From Achromobacter seleniivolatilans (GTDB lineage: Bacteria; Pseudomonadota; Gammaproteobacteria; Burkholderiales; Burkholderiaceae_B), in the NCBI RefSeq assembly GCF_030864005.1, contig NZ_CP132976.1:434001-498000 (forward strand): a DNA stretch of 64,000 nucleotides. Reading direction: 5' to 3'. The notes under the pieces were generated by a model, which worked only from the letters and a program-made list of their open reading frames with translations, made no database searches and was not told the origin of the DNA. The position numbers and the translations under genes were made by a program. Shown here one piece after another: positions 1 through 8,223 of the stretch (position 1 is its first letter; the number at the start of each line of letters is the position of its first letter).

Positions 1-738
1 AGGGACTGCCGCCGTGTTCAGGCCTTGCGCTTCAAGGTGGCGCAGCAAAGCGTGCTCGATTTTCGCCAGATTCTGATAAGCGTCCTTGAACTGGGGATCG
101 ATCTCGATCGCCCGCCGTACCGACGCCAAGGCCTCGTCATGGAGGCCATCGTCACTGAGTGTCAGCGCAAGATTGCTGAGCGCCTGCGCGTAATCGGGGT
201 TTAGTTCCAACGCTCGCCGGTAGTGCGTTTGCGCTGCCCCGCCATTCCCCAGACGCTTGTAAGTGTTGGCCAGATTATTGTGCGCATCGGCGCTATCCGG
301 CAGCAGCTCTGCCACTCGCTGCAAACACTCCAGACTAGCTTCGAGCTTGCCAGCCTCTTGCAGAATGATGCCCAGGTTGTTCCAGGCGCCGACCAGCTTT
401 GAGTCGGACGCGATCGCTCGGCGGGCGAAACTCTCGGCCTCTGGCAGTAAGCCTTGCTGGCGGCACATTTCGGCCAGATTGCTGCAATACAGAGCGGGCG
501 CAATTGGAGACCGGCAAGCCTCGCGCAAGTGGGCAATCGCCACGTCCGCCTGGCCATAAGCGTGCGCCATCAATCCCAATAGATGCCTGGCATCCGTCTG
601 ATCTGGGGCCACGGCCAATACCCGCAAGCAAAGTTGCTCGGCTTGAGGCGCCTGCCCGGCATTCCAATGGGCATAGGCTTTATTCAATGCGTCGGGAATC
701 GTCAGCGTATTCGCGACAGGAAAGTTGTTTTTGCTCAA
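1..738 (-). CDS. TPR-repeat protein, partial (runs off the left edge)
   Basis: The frame is open on the minus strand from a TTG at 738 to base 1, giving 246 residues with no stop. A GGAG lies about 7 bases upstream of the TTG. Residues about 115-225 form three consecutive tetratricopeptide units, with the repeated pattern NNLG/NNLA/SNLA, a conserved A-L pair and L-P-D, N-P-D or D-P-Q turns, for example ALELNPDYAQALSNLALTL. A weaker TPR-like segment precedes them (residues 20-110). Residues about 220-235 begin a fourth unit. TPR arrays are protein-protein scaffolds and often sit in front of a glycosyltransferase or sulfotransferase domain. Whatever follows lies outside the window, so function is unknown. 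No signal peptide is visible. Confidence 0.75.
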   Translation of the reverse strand, partial: MSKNNFPVANTLTIPDALNKAYAHWNAGQAPQAEQLCLRVLAVAPDQTDARHLLGLMAHAYGQADVAIAHLREACRSPIAPALYCSNLAEMCRQQGLLPEAESFARRAIASDSKLVGAWNNLGIILQEAGKLEASLECLQRVAELLPDSADAHNNLANTYKRLGNGGAAQTHYRRALELNPDYAQALSNLALTLSDDGLHDEALASVRRAIEIDPQFKDAYQNLAKIEHALLRHLEAQGLNTAAVP

Positions 739-922
739 GAAAGAGCTCCACGGCTGGGGCGCAGGGGTAGGGGAGCGCGCATTATCGTTCAATGCGGCTT
801 GGTGGCGCAGCGAATTGTGCGCCGAGGGTTCTCTTTAACGTGTGCACCGACGTTTCCCGGCAATGCGGGGCTCAGCCGTTTCATTGCAAAATGCAGTCTG
901 CCTCTATTTCCCTTCGCCATAC

Positions 923-1510
923 ATGACGTCAATTCAACAGGTTCATGACCTCTTTTCCAGGTTCGGTGAACTCCGTTCGCAGCCGCAAGACCTATGGCGC
1001 GGCGATATCCCGCTGCCCAAAGTCTTGGCCGAGTTCTACGAACGCGTCGGCCCCTGGGGTGCGACCTACCATGAGAACGTCGGCCCGGTTGGTATTGCGT
1101 TGGCCGAGACAAACATCAGTTTTCCGCCACTGCATCGGCTGTGGGCGCTTCAGGCGGGTTACCGCTGGGATGCGTCAAACGGGCAGCGCGTGGCAGATTG
1201 GCAGGACAACTGGCTAGTAATCGCTGACCAGAATGCCGATCCGTTCATTCTGGATACTGCAAGCGGCCGAATCCTGCACGCCATTCATGGAACGGGAGCG
1301 TGGGACCCGGGCGAGATAGCGCCAGACCTGTACACACTGGCGGCTGCCCTGGCCGCAATCGGCGTGGTATGCCTGGATGCGGATGAAGACTGGCGCGATG
1401 ACGACTGGGTAGTCAAGCCGCAGCACCGGGCGCGCGCACTGCTTGAGGTGACTCAAATCATGGGCAGCGCAGACGACGCCGGTAATTTGCTGGATGTGCT
1501 GGAGTTGTAG
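923..1510 (+). CDS. SMI1/KNR4 (SUKH)-like hypothetical protein
   Basis: This encodes 195 residues from the ATG at 923. An in-frame start at 842 is possible but adds a low-complexity leader. The protein is acidic and soluble with no membrane segment. A segment near residues 30-45 (LPKVLAEFYERVGPWG) and a later DPFILDTASGRI resemble the LP-x-x-y and D-P-x-x-D features of SUKH/SMI1-KNR4 domains. In bacteria these domains are often immunity proteins against polymorphic toxins or other antagonism effectors. The nearest neighbour is a large autotransporter, but no toxin-like ORF adjoins it. The family assignment is by eye, and the role as immunity protein is inference only. Confidence 0.6.
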   Translation: MTSIQQVHDLFSRFGELRSQPQDLWRGDIPLPKVLAEFYERVGPWGATYHENVGPVGIALAETNISFPPLHRLWALQAGYRWDASNGQRVADWQDNWLVIADQNADPFILDTASGRILHAIHGTGAWDPGEIAPDLYTLAAALAAIGVVCLDADEDWRDDDWVVKPQHRARALLEVTQIMGSADDAGNLLDVLEL

Positions 1511-1829
1511 GCGTGGCGGGTTAAATAGTAGATCGACTGATATACCAGTTCTAAGTGCTATCTCGGTATGGCATTGCGCTAAATTCTCAATGTTTGAAGC
1601 GCGAAGTGTTATTAACCTGATCTCCGATTTCCACATTTCTCTGTGAGGGGATGGTCGGAAATTAGAGTGTTTTTCTAATGGTCGTCGATGCGCTCGTTGC
1701 GGTAATCATGGGTTAAAGATATTCAAAGTTTTTTGTGGGTTATCATCGGCGCGCTAATTAGTGCGTTTCGTATGAAAACCGGATCGGGCGATGCCCGAAG
1801 TTAAAAAAGCTTGAATATAAAAATCCGAT
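1511..1829 (+). promoter_or_regulatory. AT-richer leader upstream of the autotransporter
   Basis: This gap of about 320 bases is clearly AT-richer than its surroundings. It holds a perfect 6-bp inverted repeat with a 3-base loop at 1784-1798 (TCGGGC/GCCCGA), followed by TTAAAAAAG, about 30 bases before the autotransporter start. Several T/A-rich stretches (1725-1760, 1811-1824) could carry promoter elements, but no convincing -35/-10 pair or ribosome binding site was found. No gene is seen here. Confidence 0.4.
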
Positions 1830-4800
1830 ATGACGACCCAACACGTAGTCTCGAGTTTTACGCTGCAAGATCAGATTAGTTCCAATAACACCCGATACAG
1901 ATTGAAGCTCCAGCCTTTGGCGGCGGCTGTGTTGCGTGCAATGGCTCCGGCATGGGCTATTGGAAGCGTCCTGCTGTTGAGTTCGGCGATGGCGCAGGCA
2001 ACAGTGATCGGCGATGGCATTTCATTGCAGCTTCCCTTTGATTCTGTGGATGATGCGCCGATATACATGGCTGGCGGGTCGCTGATCGCGGCGGCCGATG
2101 TGGACCTCTCACCGCTACAAAGACTGATTTTTCAAGCAGGCAAGCTTAGTACCGTTGCTGCGGATACTGGCGCGCAATTCAACATACGCGCGCCAGCCTT
2201 GGATATTTTTGGCACGGCGCAGTTTGGTGCCGCTGGCCATGCCGGGCTGGTTGAATTGTTCGGTGGCGGACTGGTTAACGTTGGCCCGCAAGCGGCCTTG
2301 CGTGTAGAGGCTGGCATGTTGCGCAACGCGTCCGGGCACGATGTGCTGAGTCAAATCACGAGTCAAGCAACGGAGACTTACATCGGGCCAGCTGGCACGT
2401 TGGAATTTCACGGCGGATCGGCATATATCAAGAATCTGCAAGGTAGCGGAATGCTCGATATCGGAGCCGGTTCACCCGAAACCCTGACCATTGAGGAAGG
2501 CAATTTCTCAGGCGGAATATGGGGCGGCGCAAAGTTGAACAAAGTGTCGCCTGGCACTCTTGTGCTGTCCGGTAGTAACGGCTTTAGTAGCGCAGTTACG
2601 GTTTCCGCTGGAACTTTGCAAATTGGCGGTAACGGACAGTATGGTAGCCAAAGAGGCGGGAATGTTATCAACAATGGCAAACTTGTCTTTGATCAGGCCC
2701 AATCCGGCATCGCGGGAGATCTTTCGGGCACAGGCAGTATCCATGCCAAGAATGGCAGTTTTGTTAGCTTGCGGGGTGCGAATACGTACAGCGGCAGCAC
2801 GACCATTGATTCTGGTTCTCAAGTCTTCATTGCCGGCGCCTCCAATAGCAATAGCGCTGGGCTAGGTTCGGGCGAGGTTATTAATAACGGGCGCCTCAAC
2901 GTTCAACGTGAAGGCGATACTCGCTTGGACAACCTGATTTCGGGTTCTGGTGAAATTTATTTCAATGGCACAGGGCGGTTGACGTTGACGGCCAACAATA
3001 CCTACGCCGGCGAGACTCAGGTTTCGAACGGGGGCACGTTAGAGTTCGGCGACGGAGGTTTAACAGGTAGCGCAGGCACGGGGCGATTGGGTGGCGCTTC
3101 AGGCGCAACATATATCTTCAATCGCAGCAATAACTTTCTGGTTGAGAACGATATTGGGTACTTTGGCGGCAGCCTGGTCAAGAAAGGCGCAGGCCAGATG
3201 ACTGCGTCGGGCATTTTGGGGGGTGGGCAAGGGCGTGTGGATATTCAGGAAGGCGCACTCAGGATACTGAATAACGCTGCGCCGACGATGATTTCTCCGG
3301 GGACGATCAACGTGCAGGCGGGGGCGGCGGTCATCTTTGACAACTCCGAACTCCTGTTGCTTGCAGAAAATCTGACGGGGCAGGGTGGCCTCAAAAAGAC
3401 CGGTACGGCAAGATTTACCTATTCGGGCGATGGTTCGGCATTCTCGGGTGCAAGCGTTGTCGAAGGCGGCGAGCTGTACCTGTCGAACGGGATGCTAGGC
3501 GGGACCGTGACAGTGAACACGGGTGGACGCCTGCAGGGCGACGGTCGCGTTGGGAGCACACAGGTGCAGTCCGGGGGGATGCTGGTTAGTTCGGGCTATA
3601 GCAGATTGTGGGTCGATGGCGACTTGACGCTCAAGGATGGCGCTACGTTCCGGTACTACCTGGGCACTGCGGGGGCGACAGCTGGTACTCCGGGTACCAC
3701 AGGCAGGACACGGGCGACCGGAGATCTCGAACTGAACGGCAAGCTGCAAGTCCGTGACAATGGGGCGCCAACGCTCGGCTATTACCGCATGTTTACTTAC
3801 GGTGGGGCACTGCGCGGAACGGGGCTGACTTTGGACACGATCCCCGCCGGTCATAGCCGCGACCAATTCTCGATTGACACCACCCAATCTGGTTTTGTGG
3901 ATCTGCGTGTGACGCCCGCAGGCAGTCCCGATACCTTGCTCGTCTGGAAAGGCGGCTCCGGCACCTGGGGATCGGACAGCATGCAATGGCAGGCGGATGG
4001 CCAGGCAAATTGGGCTGGCCTGTGGGGCGCTCAGCATGCGGTGTTCAAGGACACCGCAGGTACCGTTTCTGTAGCTGGCACTCAGACATTCAAAGGGCTG
4101 CAATTCGTATCTGACGGTTGGCAAATCGGTTCGCATAGCAATGGCGGTGTCCTGCAAACTGCCAACGACGGCAGCGAGCTGCGTGTGCTCGATGCAACGT
4201 CCGCCACGATCAGCACGCCGATCCAAGGCAGTGGTGCGGTGGACAAGACGGGGCGGGGAACGCTGGTATTGACAGGCACCAATCTGCACAGCGGCGGTAC
4301 ACGCCTAAGTGAAGGCGTTTTGAGTGTGTCTCGGGATGCGAACCTGGGCGCAAGTGCAGGGGAATTGGTCTTCAATGGCGGTGCCTTGCGCGTGACGGGC
4401 CAGAGTTTTGCGCAGACGTCCCGATCAATTCAATGGGGCGCGCAGGGCGGTGGTTTTGACATTGATGCAGATGGCCACGTTTTCACGGTCAACCAAGCCC
4501 TGGTGGGTAGCGGCGATTTGGTCAAGGCGGGCGCGGGAACATTGGTGCTGGCTGGGGCAAACGCCTATGGCAACACGCAAGTCCAAGCAGGCACGCTGGT
4601 AGGCAATACCGATTCGATCCGAGGCCAATTGCGCAACGATGGGACGGTAGTGTTTGACCAAGCTCGCGATGGGTCTTTTGGTGGAGACATTTCGGGCGCT
4701 GGCCAATTAAAAAAGACGGGGGTTGGCAATCTGACCTTGACAGGGGTTAGCGCTCAGAATTGGCGTGTGGATAGGGGAGCGCTTGTCGCTTCTGCGGGCA

Positions 4801-6605
4801 TGCTGGCGGGCAACGTCGATCTGGCTGCGATGGGCGCCTTGCATCTAAATGCGGCGCAATCGTCCAATTTTTCAGGGGTCGTTTCGGGTAATGGCGCGGT
4901 GACCAAGCTGGGCGCTGGCATGCTGTCGCTGACTGGCGATAGTTCGGCATTTTCGGGGACGACGGCTGTCGACGAAGGCGTGTTGTCCGTCGGTATCAAC
5001 GGGCAAGGCAAGCTGGGCGGTACGGTAACCGTGGCGCGCGATGCGGCATTGCAAGGCACGGGCACGGTGGGTACGACCGTTGTGCGGACGGGCGGCATCA
5101 TCGCGCCCGGTAACTCCATCGGCACGTTGCACGTGGCAGGCGATTTGACGCTTGAATCCGGATCGGTTTACCGGGTGGAAGCAGACCCTCAATCGGACCG
5201 CAGCGACCGCATTGTTGTCAGCGGCACGGCAAACTTGGCAGGCTCCGTTTTGCATGTGGGACCGGACGGAAACTTGGCAGGCGAGCGCACCTATACGATC
5301 CTGACAGCGAGTCAGTTGAACGGCACGTTTGCCTCCGCGTCATCATCGTTCGCGTTTCTGACGGCCAATCTGGGTTACGACAACCAGGCTGTCACCTTGC
5401 GTCTTGACCGTAAAGGGATGCCGGCGACGCCGAATACGCCTGACTCTCAGGCTATGCGCTTTGCGGATGCGGCAAACACGTCGAATCAACGTGCCACGGC
5501 CAATGCGCTAGACAGTATGTCTGGGGCTGATCCGCTCTATCAATACGTGCTGACGTTGCCGGAAGGCGCGCCCGCCGCGGTGTTCGATAATCTGTCTGGC
5601 GAGGCGCACGCCAGCGTTGTCTCCAGTTTGAATAACGTTGGCAGTATCGCGAGAAGCCTGCCTTTCAAAAGTCTGCGTGCCAATCTTGACGCAGGCTTGG
5701 CGCCAGGCACAGCAACGGCACAGGCTGGCGTGGGTAGTCCTCTGAAGGCCGCATTACCTAGCTCGGCAGCACAACCCGCATGGGCGGAGCTGGTCGGTAA
5801 TTGGCAAACGCTGAATGGTGACGGCAATGCGTCGCGTGTGGATCAGCGCACTGGAGGTGTGTTCGTTGGCGCTGATCACGCCGTGGGCAGAGGCTGGCGA
5901 TTGGGAGGTGCACTGGGTTACACCGACAGTCGAGTTCGCGTGGATGCCAATTCGTCCAAGGCCGATGCGGACAGCTACAGCGCCATGATCTACGGCGGCA
6001 AAGCTATCCAGGCAGGGTCGGGCAAGCTCAATTTTCTTGTGGGTGCGGGATACACCTGGCACGACATCTCCACGACGCGCAATGTCGCCGCGGCTGGGCA
6101 ATTGCAAAAGCTGACGGCGGATTATGGCGCCAGTACCAGCCAGCTTTTTGCCGAACTGGGTTATGCCGTGCCGATAGCGGAGCGCGCGCAGTTGGAACCC
6201 TTTGCGGGGTTGGCATGGTCAGATACCCGAACCCGGGGCTTTCAGGAGTCGGGGGGGATTGCTGCATTGAGCGGTGAGGGCAGCCGCAACAGCGTTACCA
6301 CCACGACATTGGGGTTGCGCGGCCAGACCGCATTCTCCCTGGGTACGACGGAAGGAAAACTCCGAGCGGCAGCAGGCTGGCGCCATGCTTTTGGCGATGT
6401 TGAATCGCGCGCGCGCCTGGCGTTCGATGGCAGCCAACCCTTTACTGTGTCAGGCGCCCCGCTGGCTCGCAACGCGGCGTTCACGGAATTAGGGCTGGAT
6501 GTGGCGGTCTCGCGATCGGCAAGCATCGGCATCACGTATAGCGGCCAGTACGGTGGCGGCAATCGTGAGAATGCCGGCACCGTGGGCGTAACGTGGCGGT
6601 ATTGA
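1830..6605 (+). CDS. Type Va autotransporter adhesin with PATR-repeat passenger
   Basis: This is a 1591-residue outer-membrane autotransporter. The N-terminus has about 35 polar residues before a hydrophobic core (IGSVLLLSSAMAQA), which is an extended signal peptide. The passenger (residues about 58-1200) is Gly/Ser/Thr/Asn-rich beta-helix built of passenger-associated repeats of the type G-x-L-x-L-T-G-x-N-x-Y-S-G-x-T-x-V-x-x-G-x-L. A pertactin-like segment with the APGNSIGTL signature lies near residue 1090. The beta-barrel starts near residue 1314 (QPAWAELVGNW) and ends in VTWRY, the aromatic C-terminus expected of BAM substrates. No serine-protease triad or RGD was seen, so an adhesin or aggregation role is more likely than an enzyme. 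It is convergent with the dehydrogenase gene 5 bases downstream. Confidence 0.9.
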   Translation: MTTQHVVSSFTLQDQISSNNTRYRLKLQPLAAAVLRAMAPAWAIGSVLLLSSAMAQATVIGDGISLQLPFDSVDDAPIYMAGGSLIAAADVDLSPLQRLIFQAGKLSTVAADTGAQFNIRAPALDIFGTAQFGAAGHAGLVELFGGGLVNVGPQAALRVEAGMLRNASGHDVLSQITSQATETYIGPAGTLEFHGGSAYIKNLQGSGMLDIGAGSPETLTIEEGNFSGGIWGGAKLNKVSPGTLVLSGSNGFSSAVTVSAGTLQIGGNGQYGSQRGGNVINNGKLVFDQAQSGIAGDLSGTGSIHAKNGSFVSLRGANTYSGSTTIDSGSQVFIAGASNSNSAGLGSGEVINNGRLNVQREGDTRLDNLISGSGEIYFNGTGRLTLTANNTYAGETQVSNGGTLEFGDGGLTGSAGTGRLGGASGATYIFNRSNNFLVENDIGYFGGSLVKKGAGQMTASGILGGGQGRVDIQEGALRILNNAAPTMISPGTINVQAGAAVIFDNSELLLLAENLTGQGGLKKTGTARFTYSGDGSAFSGASVVEGGELYLSNGMLGGTVTVNTGGRLQGDGRVGSTQVQSGGMLVSSGYSRLWVDGDLTLKDGATFRYYLGTAGATAGTPGTTGRTRATGDLELNGKLQVRDNGAPTLGYYRMFTYGGALRGTGLTLDTIPAGHSRDQFSIDTTQSGFVDLRVTPAGSPDTLLVWKGGSGTWGSDSMQWQADGQANWAGLWGAQHAVFKDTAGTVSVAGTQTFKGLQFVSDGWQIGSHSNGGVLQTANDGSELRVLDATSATISTPIQGSGAVDKTGRGTLVLTGTNLHSGGTRLSEGVLSVSRDANLGASAGELVFNGGALRVTGQSFAQTSRSIQWGAQGGGFDIDADGHVFTVNQALVGSGDLVKAGAGTLVLAGANAYGNTQVQAGTLVGNTDSIRGQLRNDGTVVFDQARDGSFGGDISGAGQLKKTGVGNLTLTGVSAQNWRVDRGALVASAGMLAGNVDLAAMGALHLNAAQSSNFSGVVSGNGAVTKLGAGMLSLTGDSSAFSGTTAVDEGVLSVGINGQGKLGGTVTVARDAALQGTGTVGTTVVRTGGIIAPGNSIGTLHVAGDLTLESGSVYRVEADPQSDRSDRIVVSGTANLAGSVLHVGPDGNLAGERTYTILTASQLNGTFASASSSFAFLTANLGYDNQAVTLRLDRKGMPATPNTPDSQAMRFADAANTSNQRATANALDSMSGADPLYQYVLTLPEGAPAAVFDNLSGEAHASVVSSLNNVGSIARSLPFKSLRANLDAGLAPGTATAQAGVGSPLKAALPSSAAQPAWAELVGNWQTLNGDGNASRVDQRTGGVFVGADHAVGRGWRLGGALGYTDSRVRVDANSSKADADSYSAMIYGGKAIQAGSGKLNFLVGAGYTWHDISTTRNVAAAGQLQKLTADYGASTSQLFAELGYAVPIAERAQLEPFAGLAWSDTRTRGFQESGGIAALSGEGSRNSVTTTTLGLRGQTAFSLGTTEGKLRAAAGWRHAFGDVESRARLAFDGSQPFTVSGAPLARNAAFTELGLDVAVSRSASIGITYSGQYGGGNRENAGTVGVTWRY
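3420..3663 (+). repeat. Autotransporter passenger module, first copy
   Basis: Residues about 531-612 contain GDGSAFSG, then MLGGTVTVNTGGRLQGDG and DGDLTLKDGATFRY. The same order of motifs recurs about 500 residues later at 4929-5186. In the second copy the GNSIG segment is intact, whereas here it reads SSGYSRL. The two copies suggest an internal duplication of a whole passenger unit. Confidence 0.6.
4929..5186 (+). repeat. Autotransporter passenger module, second copy
   Basis: Residues about 1034-1119 contain GDSSAFSG, KLGGTVTVARDAALQGTG, IIAPGNSIGTL and AGDLTLESGSVYRVE. This is the canonical pertactin/PATR terminal module next to the translocation unit, and it parallels the copy at 3420-3663 motif by motif. 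Confidence 0.6.
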
Positions 6606-6610
6606 TAGCG

Positions 6611-7837
6611 TTAGAGCGGCAAAGCCCGCTCCACGCTTCCCGCCAGAATTTGCGCCGTCGCGGCCGACAAGGTCCAGCCTAAATGCCCATGCCCGGTGTT
6701 GTAGAACACGCCGGGCCGCTTGCCCGGCCCGACGCGCGGCATCATGTTTGGCGTCATCGGGCGCAGGCCGCACCACGGGACGACGCGTGACGTGCGGATC
6801 TGGGGGAAGTGTTTGCGGGTCCAGTCGATCAACGGTTGCACGCGCTCGGCCCGGATGTCCATATTGAAGCCATTGAACTCGGCGGTGCCCGCCACGCGGA
6901 AACGGTCGCCCAGACGGCTGGTGACGATCTTGGCGGCTTCATCCAGCAGACTGACGCTGGGGGCGGCGGCCTGGCTTTGATCGTCGTCCAGGTGCACGCT
7001 GATCGAGTAGCCCTTGACCGGATAGATGTTCAGCGTGTCGCCCAGTTGCCGGGCAAACTGGCGGCTGAGAGCACCCGCGCAGACAACGATGGCATCGGTC
7101 TCATGCTGTTCGCTTTCGGCGCCGCCGTTGCGCCGCACATCCAGCACATAAGGGCGGCTGTCGCGGCTGATGTTGCCAATGTCGGCATCGTGGACAAATT
7201 TGACACCGCGGCGCTCGCAGGCGCGCGCAAGACCGCTGGTGAATTTGTGTATGTCACCCGTGGCATCGGACGGCGTGTAAAAACCGCCATAGCAGTCCGT
7301 GAGCAATGCGGGTTCGATATTGCGCGCTTCCTGGCTGGACACGGCATAGCGTTCCAGGCCGCCTTCTTGCAGTAGTTTGTTGGCACGGTCGGCCGTCTTG
7401 AAGCTGGCGGCGTCGTGATAAATGTGCAGGATGCCGCGCCGTTCCAGGTCGAAGTCTATGCCTTCGTCTTCCGCCATTGCATACAAGTGCTGGCGCGCCT
7501 CAATGGCGAGCCGGGTGGTGTCGATGGTGTTTTGGCGATAGTTGGGAATCTGCCCCATGAATTGCGCCAGCCATGAATACTTGTGCCAGCTGGGCTTGGG
7601 GTTCAGCAGCAAAGGCGCATTTTTGCGCCACATCCAGCGCAACCCTTTCAGGACGGTGGCGCTGCTGTTCCAGACTTCGGCGTTGCTGGCCGACAACTGC
7701 CCGCCGTTGGCGTAAGACGTTTCCATGGCGGGGTAGCGCTGCCGGTCGTAAACGGTGACTTGGTATCCCAGCTTTGACAGGGCGTAGGCAGACGTGACGC
7801 CGGTGATACCGGCGCCAATGATGGCGATGCGGGGCAT
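6611..7837 (-). CDS. dadA: D-amino acid dehydrogenase (FAD-dependent, DadA family)
   Basis: This encodes 408 residues from the ATG at 7837, which is preceded by GGAG. An upstream in-frame start at 7957 lies inside the riboswitch and is rejected. The N-terminal Rossmann FAD motif is IIGAGITG (residues 6-13), followed by a DAO-type fold. The C-terminus has the NTGHGHLGWTLS segment typical of DadA, where the FAD-binding end of DAO proteins sits. DadA oxidises D-amino acids, classically D-alanine, to keto acid and ammonia and passes electrons to the respiratory chain. A glycine riboswitch precedes the gene, so the physiological substrate may be glycine or a product of glycine/alanine metabolism. 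No dadX racemase gene is adjacent. Glycine/D-amino acid oxidase is the alternative label. Confidence 0.88.
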   Translation of the reverse strand: MPRIAIIGAGITGVTSAYALSKLGYQVTVYDRQRYPAMETSYANGGQLSASNAEVWNSSATVLKGLRWMWRKNAPLLLNPKPSWHKYSWLAQFMGQIPNYRQNTIDTTRLAIEARQHLYAMAEDEGIDFDLERRGILHIYHDAASFKTADRANKLLQEGGLERYAVSSQEARNIEPALLTDCYGGFYTPSDATGDIHKFTSGLARACERRGVKFVHDADIGNISRDSRPYVLDVRRNGGAESEQHETDAIVVCAGALSRQFARQLGDTLNIYPVKGYSISVHLDDDQSQAAAPSVSLLDEAAKIVTSRLGDRFRVAGTAEFNGFNMDIRAERVQPLIDWTRKHFPQIRTSRVVPWCGLRPMTPNMMPRVGPGKRPGVFYNTGHGHLGWTLSAATAQILAGSVERALPL

Positions 7838-7879
7838 GATGGCTCCAGATTGAGTGGCCACGGCCATTCTTGGCCGCAG

Positions 7880-8064
7880 CACCCCATCTGTCTCTGTACC
7901 TGAGAGCTTCACTCGCTCGCGCTGATGGCGGCGGGTTCCCCTTCGGTGGGCGCGCATGGCGCCTCTCTCCAGATTGTCTAGACTCGCGCAGTCCTGTTGC
8001 CTGAGAGTTTCCGGGGCGGTTGCTCCGTCGGCGCCGGCCGCAGGGGCCAGTCTCTTCTGCGCGG
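7880..8064 (-). promoter_or_regulatory. Tandem glycine riboswitch
   Basis: Read on the minus strand this leader contains two successive glycine aptamers. Aptamer I is about 8064-7984, from GCGCAGAAGAGACTGG to AACTCTCAGGCAACAGGAC and a closing CTGCGC. Aptamer II is about 7975-7880, from CTGGAGAGAGGCGCC through CCGAAGGGGAAC to GCTCTCAGGTACAGAGACAG. The CTCTCAGG-x-A-x-AGG/AGA core of each is diagnostic. A short hairpin GGCCA/TGGCC (7862-7875) lies between aptamer II and the start codon and no U-tract terminator is seen, so control of translation is more likely than termination. It controls the dehydrogenase gene immediately downstream. Confidence 0.93.
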
Positions 8065-8223
8065 TTGTGAATCGACCCGAGCAGCATAGCCAAATTTACG
8101 CCGATGTTCGTTAAGGGTTAACGCTAGGGGAACAGCTGCCGCGTTACGATTCCACCCGGTGCGCCGCTTTCCGGACCGACGCGCGCCGCTTCAATCAGAT
8201 CATTAAAAAGAACCCGTTTTGGA

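Noticed and set aside
5754..6437. Antisense ORFs opposite the autotransporter barrel
   Set aside because: They share the same GC-rich codon shadow and show no recognisable domains.
7838..7957. N-terminal extension of the D-amino acid dehydrogenase starting at 7957
   Set aside because: It is translated from inside the second glycine aptamer, is very basic, and a normal ATG with a GGAG site exists at 7837.
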